Assembly (NCBI GenBank): GCA_041396845.1
Contig: JAWKXU010000003.1
Location: 642,940-706,939, forward strand
Origin: JAWKXU01 sp020446465
GTDB taxonomy: Bacteria > Pseudomonadota > Alphaproteobacteria > Sphingomonadales > Sphingomonadaceae
Length of the DNA stretch: 64,000 bases
Direction of reading: 5' to 3'
This document shows, piece by piece, positions 26,154-35,020 of the stretch. The translations under genes were made by a program, and so were the position numbers. Position 1 is the stretch's first letter. Every line of letters begins with the position of its first letter. The notes beneath the pieces are model-generated. The model did no database searches. It worked only from the letters and a program-made list of their open reading frames with translations, and was not told where the DNA came from.

Positions 26154-26981
26154 TCAGTCCTTCTTGAAGCGATTAAATATCTGGGTGGAGCTTTCGCCCC
26201 GATAAGACTTGACGACGTCCATCAATCCCTCGTCCGCGATACGCTGGCGCATAGCCAGCACCGCCGGTTCGAGGTGGAGAATAGCATCGCTTTCGGAAAT
26301 TGCATTGACTGCCGAGAGGAAGCCCTGCGCTTCCATCGCGCGGTTGATCGAATGCTTCTTGATCGCGAGCACCGATGGCGGGATCATCGCCATGCGTCCA
26401 GCCAATGCTTCGACACAGGCGACCAACGCATTCGCAGGCACGGCTGCATTGGCCCAGCCCCATTCAACGGCTGTCTCTCCATCGACCCAGTTACCCGGCA
26501 AGAATGCCAGTTCCTTCGCCCGGCGTGCACCAACATGATGCGCCCAAGCCGGAGCAACATAACCTCCGCCCAGCGGAATACCTGGCTCACCAATGCGTGC
26601 GTCCTGTGTGACAATGACCATGTCTGCAAAACATGGCATTTGCGCTGATATACCCATGCAAAAGCCGTGAATTGCCAGAATAACAGGCTTGGGATGGCGC
26701 CACATCGCGAGCCAGCGATCAAGGTTGCGGCGCAAGCGGGCAACGTCATCCACCGGTGTTGCGTCAGCGTTGTATTCGGAGAGGTCAGCTCCGGCGCTGA
26801 AACCTTTACCTTCCCCCCTGACGCCCACGACTGGTGCACCTTCGGTTTCCAGCCGTGCAAGCGCGTCTGAAAACGCCTCCAGCAAGGCTCCATTGAAAGC
26901 GTTTGCGGCAGTGGGCCGATCAAGCACGATCCAGGAGAGTGTCTCGCCGTGTTCAATTCTGAGAGGGGCAGTTGCGGTCAT
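26154..26981 (-). CDS. Crotonase-fold protein lacking one catalytic glutamate
   Basis: This 275-residue enoyl-CoA hydratase-like protein keeps the FSAGADLSEYNA oxyanion segment and the second acidic position in ARIGEPGIPLGGG. Where hydratases have GGG.EL it reads GFCMGISAQMPCFAD, so the first glutamate is replaced. It may therefore act as an isomerase, hydrolase, dehalogenase-like or ring-cleaving crotonase rather than a hydratase. It directly precedes the canonical paralogue by four bases. Confidence 0.82.
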   Translation of the reverse strand: MTATAPLRIEHGETLSWIVLDRPTAANAFNGALLEAFSDALARLETEGAPVVGVRGEGKGFSAGADLSEYNADATPVDDVARLRRNLDRWLAMWRHPKPVILAIHGFCMGISAQMPCFADMVIVTQDARIGEPGIPLGGGYVAPAWAHHVGARRAKELAFLPGNWVDGETAVEWGWANAAVPANALVACVEALAGRMAMIPPSVLAIKKHSINRAMEAQGFLSAVNAISESDAILHLEPAVLAMRQRIADEGLMDVVKSYRGESSTQIFNRFKKD

Positions 26982-26991
26982 CGGCAGGCTT

Positions 26992-27453
26992 TCAGGGGTT
27001 GCGCCCGATCTCGTTGCCGGCCTTGACGTGATAGTCTGTCGTCATCGTTGTTTTCAGAACGCGCTTCTTGAATTTCCACTGCCCGTTATCTTTTACCAGC
27101 GTATCGAAATACTGGCCGTAGAGTATGCCATCGGGGCGGTCCTTTGTGTAGCGGTGGATAGCAACCAGAATTGTGCGCGTATTCACCTCGGTCGGCGATA
27201 CCCAGTCGATAACGGGCCGCGAGTTATGATGGCTGGTGCCGCGGAAAAACGAACCGATCCCGTCCAGCGTCTTTTTATAGGCGTCCTTGCCCTTTGCGCC
27301 AAAATTGGGCGCATAATCGACCTCGCAGTCATCGACGAACAGGTCAGCCATCTGCTCTGGCATGTTCATGTCGAGATAATAGGCATAGTCCGCCATGACC
27401 CGCTCGATTGCGCGTTCTTCAAGCAGTTGTTGCAGGGCTTCCTCGTTGCTCAC
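26992..27453 (-). CDS. SnoaL-like protein
   Basis: This ~153-residue NTF2-fold protein starts best at GTG 27453, preceded by AAAGGATATCAA; a longer frame to 27558 would overlap the neighbouring gene. Segments ERVMADYAYYLDMNMPEQMA and LFVDDCEVDYAPNFGAKG are typical of the SnoaL_4 bile-acid/steroid dehydratase-like group, and DGILYGQYFDTLVKDNGQWK follows later. It may be a dehydratase or isomerase of a ring intermediate; this is inference from the family. Confidence 0.78.
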   Translation of the reverse strand: MSNEEALQQLLEERAIERVMADYAYYLDMNMPEQMADLFVDDCEVDYAPNFGAKGKDAYKKTLDGIGSFFRGTSHHNSRPVIDWVSPTEVNTRTILVAIHRYTKDRPDGILYGQYFDTLVKDNGQWKFKKRVLKTTMTTDYHVKAGNEIGRNP

Positions 27454-27499
27454 TTGATATCCTTTCAGTCGAATGTGTTTGAATTGCGTTGCATTGCGA

Positions 27500-28012
27500 T
27501 CACCTGTCCGGGCGGGCACAATCGCTGCGTAAGGGATCTGCACCAGGCCAGCGCACATTGAATGGTCGAGTCAGAGAGTGCTCAACCTCAGACCACGGCG
27601 CAATATGCACCGCCTTCATATCGCGCGAAGTGATCTGCCAGCCCCCCTCCTCACAGCGATATGTATCGAGATAGCGGACCGCGCCAAAATAGGTCTTGTC
27701 TCCCAGCCCAAGTTCCAGGTGGGCGGCCACTGTGCCATTCGCTTTCCCGTTGCCGGTGAATTCTATCTGCACATAATGAGGCGTATGCACAGTCTGCCCC
27801 ATGTGAGCGCGAGCTTCTTTCAGAAAGGCAATTATCGCCTCGCGCGTATGATCCCCTGAAAACCCTGATGCGACAAATGCTGCATCCGCAGTGAAGCACT
27901 TTGCAACCGCCTCGTAATCGTCAAGATCAATCGCACAAAAATAAGCCGCAACCAGATCCTGTATGGCGGCACGATCTTCCAGACGGCTAATGCGCTGTTC
28001 CAAGTTGGTCAA
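27500..28012 (-). CDS. SnoaL-like protein
   Basis: This 170-residue NTF2-fold protein begins RISRLEDRAAIQDLVAAYFC and continues IDLDDYEAVAKCFTADAAF, the standard start of this dehydratase/isomerase-like family. It is a relative of the next gene downstream, and the pair could form a heteromer. It is first in the long minus-strand operon (28012 to 23055) and lies beside a TCAAC-N6-GTTGA operator shared with the divergent AhpD-like gene. Confidence 0.78.
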   Translation of the reverse strand: MTNLEQRISRLEDRAAIQDLVAAYFCAIDLDDYEAVAKCFTADAAFVASGFSGDHTREAIIAFLKEARAHMGQTVHTPHYVQIEFTGNGKANGTVAAHLELGLGDKTYFGAVRYLDTYRCEEGGWQITSRDMKAVHIAPWSEVEHSLTRPFNVRWPGADPLRSDCARPDR

Positions 28013-28056
28013 AAATCACTCTCCTGCCAAGACTATGGCGCTCCGGCCAGAAGTGG

Positions 28057-28072
28057 TCAACACTTAAGTTGA
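28057..28072. promoter_or_regulatory. TCAAC-N6-GTTGA operator candidate (copy 1)
   Basis: GTCAACACTTAAGTTGAC at 28056-28073 is a near-perfect dyad located between the divergent SnoaL-like gene (start 28012) and the AhpD-like gene (start 28104). The same arms and spacing recur twice in the other divergent promoter at 34953 and 35021, which suggests one shared TetR-type regulator. Confidence 0.65.
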
Positions 28073-28103
28073 CTGCGTTCGGATATTGTTTAAACCGAGG
28101 GGT

Positions 28104-28763
28104 ATGGAGTCAGTCATACTGCAAGCATTGCGGGAATATGTCGCCGAACAAGCACAAAGCCTGCCAGACGGCGAAGGGCTAGACCCATTCGCCAAGTCCC
28201 TCATCGAACTTGCCCTCGCATCGTCAGCGACCGCGCTCGATTACGACGCAATGCAAGCCTGTATGGCCCGGGCATTTACCAATGGCGCATCGCTGGACAA
28301 TGTTGAAGAAATCATCGCGCTCGTCTCTGGTCTTGGTGTCCACTCACTGATGGCAAGCCAGGCAACCTTGCTGAAGATCGCTGCTGCACAAGGCCTCATC
28401 GACGCGACTGCCCCCCTTACCGCCGAACAACAGATGCTGTGGGACAAACACGTTGGCGACGATCCTTTCTGGATCGGTTTTGAACGCGAGAATCCGGGAT
28501 TTCTGGATTCCATGCTGCGCATTTCTCCAATCCAGTTTACGGCATTCTTTGATTACTGCGCGATACCATGGAAAATCGGTTCGGTACGCGCACTGACAAA
28601 AGAACTGGCCGCGCTGGCCTGCGATATGGCGCCGACCCATGCATTCGGCCCCGGCTTGCGAGTGCATTTACGCAACGCCATCGGTCTGGGAGCGAACCGC
28701 CGTCAGATAACGGATTTGCTGGAGCTTGTCACTGAAGCCCCAGACCACCGCGGAATCGTCTGA
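28104..28763 (+). CDS. Carboxymuconolactone decarboxylase/AhpD-like protein, 3' end altered by IS insertion
   Basis: This is a ~219-residue helical protein with two related halves: ALASSATALDYDAMQACMAR with VEEIIALVSGLGVHSLMAS, and a C-terminal ALTKELAALACDMAPTHAFG with GLRVHLRNAIGLGANRRQIT. This matches the CMD family, but there is no CxxC, so peroxidase-type disulfide chemistry is absent. The family usually continues beyond DLLELV with about 15-20 more residues; here the IS5-type element begins near 28745 and supplies a short foreign tail. ATG 28104 follows a GAGGGG site. Confidence 0.65.
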   Translation: MESVILQALREYVAEQAQSLPDGEGLDPFAKSLIELALASSATALDYDAMQACMARAFTNGASLDNVEEIIALVSGLGVHSLMASQATLLKIAAAQGLIDATAPLTAEQQMLWDKHVGDDPFWIGFERENPGFLDSMLRISPIQFTAFFDYCAIPWKIGSVRALTKELAALACDMAPTHAFGPGLRVHLRNAIGLGANRRQITDLLELVTEAPDHRGIV

Positions 28764-28817
28764 AAATTGCGCTATTCTGGCACAGGCCACGACCATATAA
28801 ATTAGCGATTTTGCCCC

Positions 28818-28885
28818 CTATAGCTTTTCGTGAAAAAGTTGAACCGGAAGAAACCCTATAGGCTTTTGATTTGTCGCATTTCCTA
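28818..28885 (+). repeat. Hairpin repeat, copy 2 (matches 7799-7866)
   Basis: CTATAGCTTTTC at 28818 and GAAACCCTATAG at 28850 form imperfect inverted arms, and the whole 68-base block matches the inverse of 7799-7866 at roughly 85% identity. It ends exactly at the inferred stop codon of the IS5-type transposase, so it may be the 3' flank of this IS rather than an independent element. Confidence 0.7.
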
Positions 28886-29691
28886 GGCGGCGTGGACAAA
28901 TTTGATCCAGTTCTGGCGGTGGCGAGATGGACCATGCCGAGGAAGCTGCTGGCAAGTTGGTCGTAACGGGTGGCGATGGCGCGGTTGATCTTGAGATGGC
29001 CGAACATGCGCTCGATGCGGTTGCGCTGCTTGTAGAGCGCCCGATCATGCTCGATTTTCACGCGGCGGTTTGACCGGCCAGGAATGACGACCTTGATATT
29101 CCGTTCGGCAAGGTCGGTTCGGATTGCGTCGGCATCGTAGCCCTTGTCGGCGAGCAAAGCGTCAGGTGCGCGCTCGGGTAGGTCGATCAGAGCCTCATAA
29201 GCTTTACAATCTGCGGCCTCGCCGACCGTCAGATGGAAGGCGAGCGGTCGTCCGAGGGCATCAGCCAGGCAGTGGTTTACTGGTGAACCCGCCCCGCGAG
29301 CGGCCAAGAGCGCGTCGATGAGTCCCCCTTTTCCGCCCGCTGCCGAGACGTGGGCGCGAACGGTAGTGCTGTCTATGCTGTAGTGCCCGCTGTCCGCCAT
29401 GACCTCCGCCAGCGTCACGGCCACTGTCTCCCAGACTCCGGCCTCGCTCCAACGTCGGAATCGCCGATAGATGGTGTTCCAGCTGCCATATTTGGGCGGC
29501 ACGTCGCGCCAGGGAGCACCGCAGCGGAGTCGCCACAGGATGCCATTGATGATTGAGCGGTTCTGCTCGGGCGGCCTGCCTCGACCACGGTTTTCAGGCT
29601 CGATGGGCAATAAGCCCTTCAGAACGCGCCATTCCGCTTCGGTAAGATCGCCCCTACTCAAGCCTGCCTCCAAAAAGCAGCCTTGAATCAA
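28883..29691 (-). pseudogene. IS5-family transposase, frameshifted near the C-terminus
   Basis: The DDE transposase starts around the TTG codons near 29661-29691 and reads LSRGDLTEAEWRVLKGLLPI, GAPWRDVPPKYGSWNTIYRR, DSTTVRAH, LADKGYDAD and RIERMFGHLK. After LASSFLGMVHLATAR the expected YWIKFVHAA plus stop appears only if one base is restored near 28924. As written, the frame runs on about 50 codons to 28729. The catalytic core is intact, so the loss may be recent. Confidence 0.75.
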
Positions 29692-29710
29692 TCCTGCGGC
29701 ACCACGTCAA

Positions 29711-30013
29711 TCACATTGATCCGAGCGGCGCTGATTTGCCCCAAGACCCGCCGCGGCCGTGATACGTCTCCGCTCCCAGCACGAAGTTTTGCCCGCAATC
29801 GGGGCAGCGGAAGCGATATAGCAAGATGTTATCGAGCGGACCGGCGTCGGACAGATCGCTGAACGCTATCGTTCCCTTCATCGGCCCTGCATCAATCTCT
29901 TCGATGTCGCCGTCAGCCACAGCTTGCCGGACCGTTCCAATCGCGCGGAACAGTTCGCCCGGCGTCCTGAAGCGCACATACTCGTCCAGATTTTCACAGC
30001 GTGAACAGGTCAT
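29711..30013 (-). CDS. Small zinc-ribbon-like protein of unknown function
   Basis: This ~100-residue protein begins MTCSRCENLDEYVRFRTPGE and ends with YRFRCPDCGQNFVLGAETYH. The two CxxC pairs likely bind one zinc. The middle is acidic (DGDIEEIDAGPMKG). It could be a rubredoxin-like or regulatory accessory. The start is uncertain: ATG 30013 or GTG 30043. It lies 21-51 bases after the P450 gene on the same strand, so it is probably co-transcribed and may assist the oxygenases. Confidence 0.55.
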   Translation of the reverse strand: MTCSRCENLDEYVRFRTPGELFRAIGTVRQAVADGDIEEIDAGPMKGTIAFSDLSDAGPLDNILLYRFRCPDCGQNFVLGAETYHGRGGSWGKSAPLGSM

Positions 30014-30064
30014 CTCAAATCCGAATAGCAGGTCTGCCGGCACCAGCCAATTTGTCCACGCAGC

Positions 30065-31339
30065 CTAACTCTTATCCCAGACAATCGGCACATTCTGGAC
30101 AGCCGCCACAATACCCGATTGATAGACAGGAGCAGCACCCTCGGCCAATCTGAACTCGGGAATCCTCTTGATCCATTCCTGCAACGTAACCGTGGCTTCA
30201 AGCCGGGCCAGATGCAGCCCTGCACAACGGTGCGGACCACCGCCGAAAGTCGTATGTTTCGGCAAGCGCTCCCAATCGAGCCTGAAGGGATCGGGATTTT
30301 CATTCTCGTCGAGACCATGCAGCACAGTGGGTAGCAAAACCATGTCACCCTGCTTCAACTCGACACCGTGAAATACCTGGTCCTTTGCGACCATGCGTGC
30401 TTCGGATACGACCGGGAAGCGACGAAACAGTTCTTCAACACCGCGACGCAACTTCAATTCATCCTCACGCACTTCCCTGACCTGTTCAGGGTGACGAGCA
30501 AGATAAATCATCATGAAGCTGAGGAAGTTGACAACAGTATCAAGCCCTCCCAGCAGAAGCAGAGAAATAAGGCCCAATGCCTTATCATGCGGCAGGCGCT
30601 CTCCGTTGATGGTGCCATTAACAAAGGTGGTAATGAGATCATTACCCGTTCCACCGATGCGTTGCTTGATGATTGGTTCAACATAACGGAAGAAGCCCTG
30701 ATTGGCAGCATCCAGCGCAGCAGCTTGTTCCTCCGGCGTTTTGCCGGGCGGGCGAGTCATATCATCGGCAAACTTCATCAGCATCGGCACATCCTCCATC
30801 GGAAGATCGCACATCGCCATGAACACCCTTACCGGGAATATCCGTGCATATTGCGCTGCAAAATCGCAGTGTCCGTCGGCAACGAATCCATCAATCAGAT
30901 CCGCAGCTGCCTCTCTCACCAATTTTTCAACCTGACGGATCCGGGCAGGATTAAGCCCGGTATCGAGCAGCTTGCGGTAAGGAGTGTGCTCGGGCGGGTC
31001 CATGCGCGTGGGAACCATCGCGTATTTTTCACCGGCTTCCTTTGGCAAGAAGATGACATGGCTGGAAAACAGCTCTGGATGTTCATAGATTTCGCGGACC
31101 ATCAATCCATCCATTGCGATCCAATGCCCCCCGGTTAGCGGTGTCCAGACGAGCTTTCGCATGTCGCCCCGTTCCTGCAACGCCTTCCAGGCCTCGTGAT
31201 AGCCTTGGCCAATACCATCCAGCGCATACATATCGATATCGCGCACGAGTTCATCCAGCACATGCGCCGGTTTGGCTGCCCGCGACTTTCCATCGAGCGG
31301 CGGTTCATAAGGAAGCGGCTTTGTCACCATTTCGGTCAT
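30065..31339 (-). CDS. Cytochrome P450 (CYP101-like)
   Basis: This 424-residue soluble bacterial P450 hydroxylates an unactivated carbon. The heme-ligand loop FGGGPHRCAGLHLARLE has C372, the I-helix reads LLLLGGLDTVVNF (GLDT in the oxygen-activation position), and the K-helix ExxR is ELFR. TRMDPPEHTPYRKLLDTGLN resembles the CYP101/P450cam group that oxidises terpenoid or alicyclic substrates in sphingomonads. AGGAG precedes ATG 31339. No ferredoxin gene is adjacent, so electrons must come from elsewhere. Confidence 0.92.
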   Translation of the reverse strand: MTEMVTKPLPYEPPLDGKSRAAKPAHVLDELVRDIDMYALDGIGQGYHEAWKALQERGDMRKLVWTPLTGGHWIAMDGLMVREIYEHPELFSSHVIFLPKEAGEKYAMVPTRMDPPEHTPYRKLLDTGLNPARIRQVEKLVREAAADLIDGFVADGHCDFAAQYARIFPVRVFMAMCDLPMEDVPMLMKFADDMTRPPGKTPEEQAAALDAANQGFFRYVEPIIKQRIGGTGNDLITTFVNGTINGERLPHDKALGLISLLLLGGLDTVVNFLSFMMIYLARHPEQVREVREDELKLRRGVEELFRRFPVVSEARMVAKDQVFHGVELKQGDMVLLPTVLHGLDENENPDPFRLDWERLPKHTTFGGGPHRCAGLHLARLEATVTLQEWIKRIPEFRLAEGAAPVYQSGIVAAVQNVPIVWDKS

Positions 31340-31376
31340 CTCATCTCTCCTGAGCGAGTAAATTCTACACTGTTTT

Positions 31377-32462
31377 TCATGTAATTTCGGGGTCAATAAT
31401 CGCTTTAACCACTTCGCCTCTGGCAGTGGCGTCAAGCGCCTTTTGCGCATCCGCAATACCGAAGCGATGGGTAACCAGATCGGCAAGCGGCTTTTCATCC
31501 TGACAGCGGACCGCCAGTTGCAAGGCCGCATGATAGTGTTTTGGCTTTGGAAAGGTCGCCCCGGCGATCGTGAGATTTTTTAATGTGGTATCGCGCGGCG
31601 AAATAGCCTGTTCGCCAATCGCCCCCCAAAGACCAAGGACAATGTAGCGGCCGTGATTGCCTGTCAGGTCCACACCTTCGGGAAAAGCCTGCAGCACACC
31701 TGCTGCCTCTACCACCACGTTGGGACCATGTGGTCCGCACACGTCGTATATCTGACTGCGACGCTGCTCTATACTGTTACGCAGCGAAACGGTTGCCGTA
31801 GCCCCCATAGCCCTTGCAACGTCGAGCCGCTTCTCGTGCATGTCGATCGCAACGATCTCACGCGCGCCTGAAACCGAAGCGGCAAGAATTGCAGCGAGGC
31901 CGACCGGCCCTGCCCCCTGCACCACAACCGTTTCTCCCATCCGCACAGGTCCACACCGGTCGAACCCGCGCAGCGCAGTCGGAAGCGCACAGCCCAGGGC
32001 AATTACTGCATCAACAGAAGCATGATCTGGAACACGGAAGAACGCGAGACCGTTGGGGAGCCATGCGAAATCGGCATAGCTGCCCCAATTCGGCTTTTCC
32101 GCATGCTCAAAGAACTGGGAGTTTTCGCACGGCGTTTCTTCCAGCACCGTGCAGCTATGGCATCGGTGGCACAGTGCTATTGGCGCCCAGTAGACGAGAT
32201 CACCGCGCTTTACCGGAACGCCGGCATAGTCCGTCTCCACACCAGGGCCGAGCTTTTCTATCTGACCCACGCCTTCATGCCCCAAAATGATCGGAAAAGG
32301 CATAATTCCGGCTTCGCCTGTCAGAATATGAACATCACTTCCGCAAACGCCGCCCGCTACGACGCGAACAAGTGCGCCACCCGTTTCAGGGTCAGGAATG
32401 GGCACATCCCATGTTTCAAGCTTGTTCGTTTCTACAAGCACACAGGCCTTGCCGGTTGCCAT
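31377..32462 (-). CDS. Zinc-dependent alcohol dehydrogenase (MDR family)
   Basis: This 361-residue enzyme has catalytic-zinc ligands C40 (GVCGSDVH) and H62 (GHEGVG), and structural-zinc cysteines C98, C101, C104 and C112. The Rossmann motif is VVQGAGPVGLAA. It should oxidise an alcohol, plausibly the product of the P450 encoded 37 bases downstream. The order monooxygenase, ADH, P450 on one strand suggests consecutive oxidation steps. Starts after a GGAGAG-type site. Confidence 0.92.
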   Translation of the reverse strand: MATGKACVLVETNKLETWDVPIPDPETGGALVRVVAGGVCGSDVHILTGEAGIMPFPIILGHEGVGQIEKLGPGVETDYAGVPVKRGDLVYWAPIALCHRCHSCTVLEETPCENSQFFEHAEKPNWGSYADFAWLPNGLAFFRVPDHASVDAVIALGCALPTALRGFDRCGPVRMGETVVVQGAGPVGLAAILAASVSGAREIVAIDMHEKRLDVARAMGATATVSLRNSIEQRRSQIYDVCGPHGPNVVVEAAGVLQAFPEGVDLTGNHGRYIVLGLWGAIGEQAISPRDTTLKNLTIAGATFPKPKHYHAALQLAVRCQDEKPLADLVTHRFGIADAQKALDATARGEVVKAIIDPEIT

Positions 32463-32560
32463 TCAACTCTCCTTTTTCCTATCCATGCCTTGCACGTTTC
32501 GTTCTGTTATAATGTGGTGCAGGCATATCGACGGAACATGCACGGTTCCCGCCATCATTT

Positions 32561-33661
32561 TCAGATCGGCATTTTCACTTTCGGACAAACTTCGCTGGCG
32601 AGGCGACGAAGCGATTCATCCCAAGGCGCAGGATCGTCAAGACTATCGTGCTGGTTCGCCACAATCTGGCCCCAACCACCAACATTGTCCGCCAGAACTT
32701 CCAGTTTCTCGATGACAGTCTCCGGCGATCCGCAGAGAATAACATGTTCGACCAGAAAATCTTCGTCGATTCCATCAGGCGTAATGTCGACACCGCTATC
32801 CGCGATGATACCCTTGAACAGGCCGAACTTGACGTAGATTTCCTTCAGATACTCCTTCCATGTGCGCATCAGGCCGGACTTGCGAACCAGCCGTTTGGCT
32901 TCTGCATCCGTATCGGCAATGAAGATATCGCGGCATACCCGAAAACGCTTGCGGTCAGGCGTAAAGCCCGCCTTTTCCATTGCGCCAGCCCAAGTCTCCC
33001 AATGCGCCTTCATCTGGCCGGTACCACCAAAAAATGAAATCGGGCTGTAATTGCGCGAGCCTGCGAATTCCATCGACTTGGAGCTTTCTGAAAGGCCAGT
33101 GACCGCGATTTCCATCTTGTCACGACCGCCGAATGGGGAATTGTCAGCAACATCGACCCAGTATTCAGGCATCGTGTCCGGCCCAGGGAAGCCAGCCTTG
33201 AAGTATTTGCCTTCCTCCATGAAGGGTTTGCCTTCCCACACCCGCTCCATCAGGTGCAGCGCCTCCAGTTGCATGGGCGGAAGATCCATGATGTTCGCAT
33301 GGCCATGCAGAATAGCATCTGTGTGGTGCCCGCCGGGGGCAACACCCAGGAAATAGCGGCCTTCCATCACCTGGCTGAGCCAGCCGACACGAACAGCCAG
33401 CGTCGCCGGATCATGATAAGGCAGCAAGTGGGCCATCGGAGCAAAACGAATCCGCTTCGTTGTCTGCGCACAAGCAGCAATAATCGCTTCAGGTATCGGA
33501 ATGTTTTCCCAGCCCAGGGTGTAATGTTCGCCGATCATGTAATCGGCATATCCCGCTTCATCCGCCACTTGTGCGATATGAACAGCCCAGTCAAAAACCT
33601 GCCGGGCCGTCCGGCTGGGCGGGTTGTAAGGGGTCATGAAAATTCCGCACTGCAATGACAT
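32561..33661 (-). CDS. LLM-class flavin-dependent monooxygenase
   Basis: This 366-residue luciferase-like protein is a paralogue of the one at 21144, sharing SRTARQVFDWAVH, GEHYTLGWENIPIPEAIIAA, FAPMAHLLPYHDP and GRYFLGV blocks. It probably uses FMNH2 supplied by a separate reductase. ATG 33661 is preceded by GGAGAGAG. It lies about 100 bases upstream of the ADH gene and 100 bases after the third LLM gene. Confidence 0.88.
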   Translation of the reverse strand: MSLQCGIFMTPYNPPSRTARQVFDWAVHIAQVADEAGYADYMIGEHYTLGWENIPIPEAIIAACAQTTKRIRFAPMAHLLPYHDPATLAVRVGWLSQVMEGRYFLGVAPGGHHTDAILHGHANIMDLPPMQLEALHLMERVWEGKPFMEEGKYFKAGFPGPDTMPEYWVDVADNSPFGGRDKMEIAVTGLSESSKSMEFAGSRNYSPISFFGGTGQMKAHWETWAGAMEKAGFTPDRKRFRVCRDIFIADTDAEAKRLVRKSGLMRTWKEYLKEIYVKFGLFKGIIADSGVDITPDGIDEDFLVEHVILCGSPETVIEKLEVLADNVGGWGQIVANQHDSLDDPAPWDESLRRLASEVCPKVKMPI

Positions 33662-33734
33662 CTCTCTCTCCAAACTATTCGGGAACGGCAGCGATCAGGC
33701 CTGTTATGAATTTTATACAAAACCCTTTTGGCGC

Positions 33735-33754
33735 CAGGTGAGTTGCCCCACCTG
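33735..33754 (-). other. Small dyad between two monooxygenase genes
   Basis: CAGGTG at 33735 and CACCTG at 33749 form a 6-bp stem with an 8-base loop in the 103-base gap between two same-strand monooxygenase genes. There is no run of T after it, so it is a weak terminator candidate or an operator. Confidence 0.25.
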
Positions 33755-33764
33755 ACGTCAATGA

Positions 33765-34919
33765 TCAGACGAAAGTGCCCTCCTCATCCTTCTGGGAGAA
33801 CCTGGGCGCAATTTTCGCCATGAATTCGGTTAATTCATGGTTGTTCTCGTCAGGCTCAAGATGGCCCTGGCCGAACATCAGAAACAGATCGTTAAAGCCC
33901 AGCTTGTCATGCGCCTCGCCTATCCGGTCAATGATTTCATCCGCCGAGCCGATCAAAACGTTGGGCGGACGCTGGCCCATCGGAATGAACCATTCATCCC
34001 AGAACCACATGTGTTCGTCCATCAGTTGCTTCTGGCGTTCCTTGTCAGACGTCAGCATCAGGAAGCCGCCCCATGCGATAGAATCGCCGCGGTCAGGCTC
34101 GTGACCAGCTTCACGTGCACCATCATACCAACGATCCGCCAGATTCTTGCAGAACTCAAGGTCATCAGCGAGCACGATCGGCGTGCCATTTTCGCGTGCC
34201 CACATGTCGACCGTACGCATAGTACCTGCGAAGCCACCGAATATACGAGGGTGCGGATCCTGATAGCAGCGTGGCGCAATTCCAACTTCACGAACACGCC
34301 CTTCAGCATCCTGCCCTTTGCCAAACTTGGCATATGCAGGGTGCCCATCAGACCCCCCCGGCGGAGGAAAATTCCAGTGCTTTCCGTGAAAGCTGAATGT
34401 TTCACTCAGCCACGCTTTCTTAATGATCTGGATCGATTCCTCAAACACAGAACGGTTGAAAGCATCCTGGTCATCTTTGGCTTTTGCATTCGCCGGGCGC
34501 GTGCACTGAACGCCAGGCACAGCCGCATAGGCATCTACCCAGCGAGCATGATATCCACGCGTGAACGCGACATTAAGGCGACCTTTGAGCATATGGTCCA
34601 ATGTCGCGATTTCTTCAGCAACACGAAGCGGATTGTGGGTCGGCAACGTATAACCCATGGCTGAAGCCTTCATCCGCTTTGAATGCAGGCCAACAAAAAG
34701 GCTGAACATCCCGGGGTGATTATTCGCCTCGAACCCTTCGATCTGCAAGTGATGCTCTGGCTGAGCATAGCTTGCGTAACCAAGATCATCTGCGAGTTGG
34801 ACGTACCCCTTAACCTCTTCAAGGAACCGCTGGTAGAGATCCTTGCGCTGCCCAGCCATGCCCTGCTCGATTTCGTGACGCCTGCCGACAACGCCGGTCT
34901 GCATGAGATGAAACCTCAC
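33765..34919 (-). CDS. LLM-class flavin-dependent monooxygenase (second subgroup)
   Basis: This 384-residue luciferase-like protein differs clearly from the other two. It reads QPEHHLQIEGFEANNHPGMF, GYTLPTHNPLRVAEEIATLD and GRLNVAFTRGYH, closer to the alkanal/limonene-monooxygenase type. The start is GTG 34919 with a strong AGGAGG six bases upstream. It is divergent from the acyl-CoA ligase at 35116, with two copies of the TCAAC-N6-GTTGA motif between them. Confidence 0.88.
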   Translation of the reverse strand: MRFHLMQTGVVGRRHEIEQGMAGQRKDLYQRFLEEVKGYVQLADDLGYASYAQPEHHLQIEGFEANNHPGMFSLFVGLHSKRMKASAMGYTLPTHNPLRVAEEIATLDHMLKGRLNVAFTRGYHARWVDAYAAVPGVQCTRPANAKAKDDQDAFNRSVFEESIQIIKKAWLSETFSFHGKHWNFPPPGGSDGHPAYAKFGKGQDAEGRVREVGIAPRCYQDPHPRIFGGFAGTMRTVDMWARENGTPIVLADDLEFCKNLADRWYDGAREAGHEPDRGDSIAWGGFLMLTSDKERQKQLMDEHMWFWDEWFIPMGQRPPNVLIGSADEIIDRIGEAHDKLGFNDLFLMFGQGHLEPDENNHELTEFMAKIAPRFSQKDEEGTFV

Positions 34920-34952
34920 CCTAGCCTCCTATCTTCTTTTTCGATTCATCAA

Positions 34953-34968
34953 TCAACGTATGCGTTGA
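34953..34968. promoter_or_regulatory. TCAAC-N6-GTTGA operator candidate (copy 2)
   Basis: ATCAACGTATGCGTTGAT at 34952-34969 is a 7-bp inverted repeat around TATG, 34 bases upstream of the LLM gene start in the divergent promoter with the acyl-CoA ligase. It has the same arm sequence and spacing as 28057 and 35021. Confidence 0.7.
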
Positions 34969-35020
34969 TACGTCAGGATGAGGACGACTGTCAACAGGGT
35001 CTGCGCTCAACGAACTGATA

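Larger units (their letters stand above)
28745..29705 (-). mobile_element. IS5-family insertion sequence (IS427-like), approximate limits
   Basis: The element contains one DDE transposase on the minus strand. Its limits are estimated from weakly matching inverted ends (CCGCGGAATCGTCTGAAA near 28750 and CCGCAGGATTGATTCAA read inward from 29700) and from truncation of the AhpD-like gene. No clear target duplication was found. A hairpin repeat lies inside its 3' non-coding part. Confidence 0.6.

Noticed and set aside
33735..33754. Dyad between two LLM genes as a strong terminator
   Set aside because: The stem is only six bases and no T-run follows on either strand.
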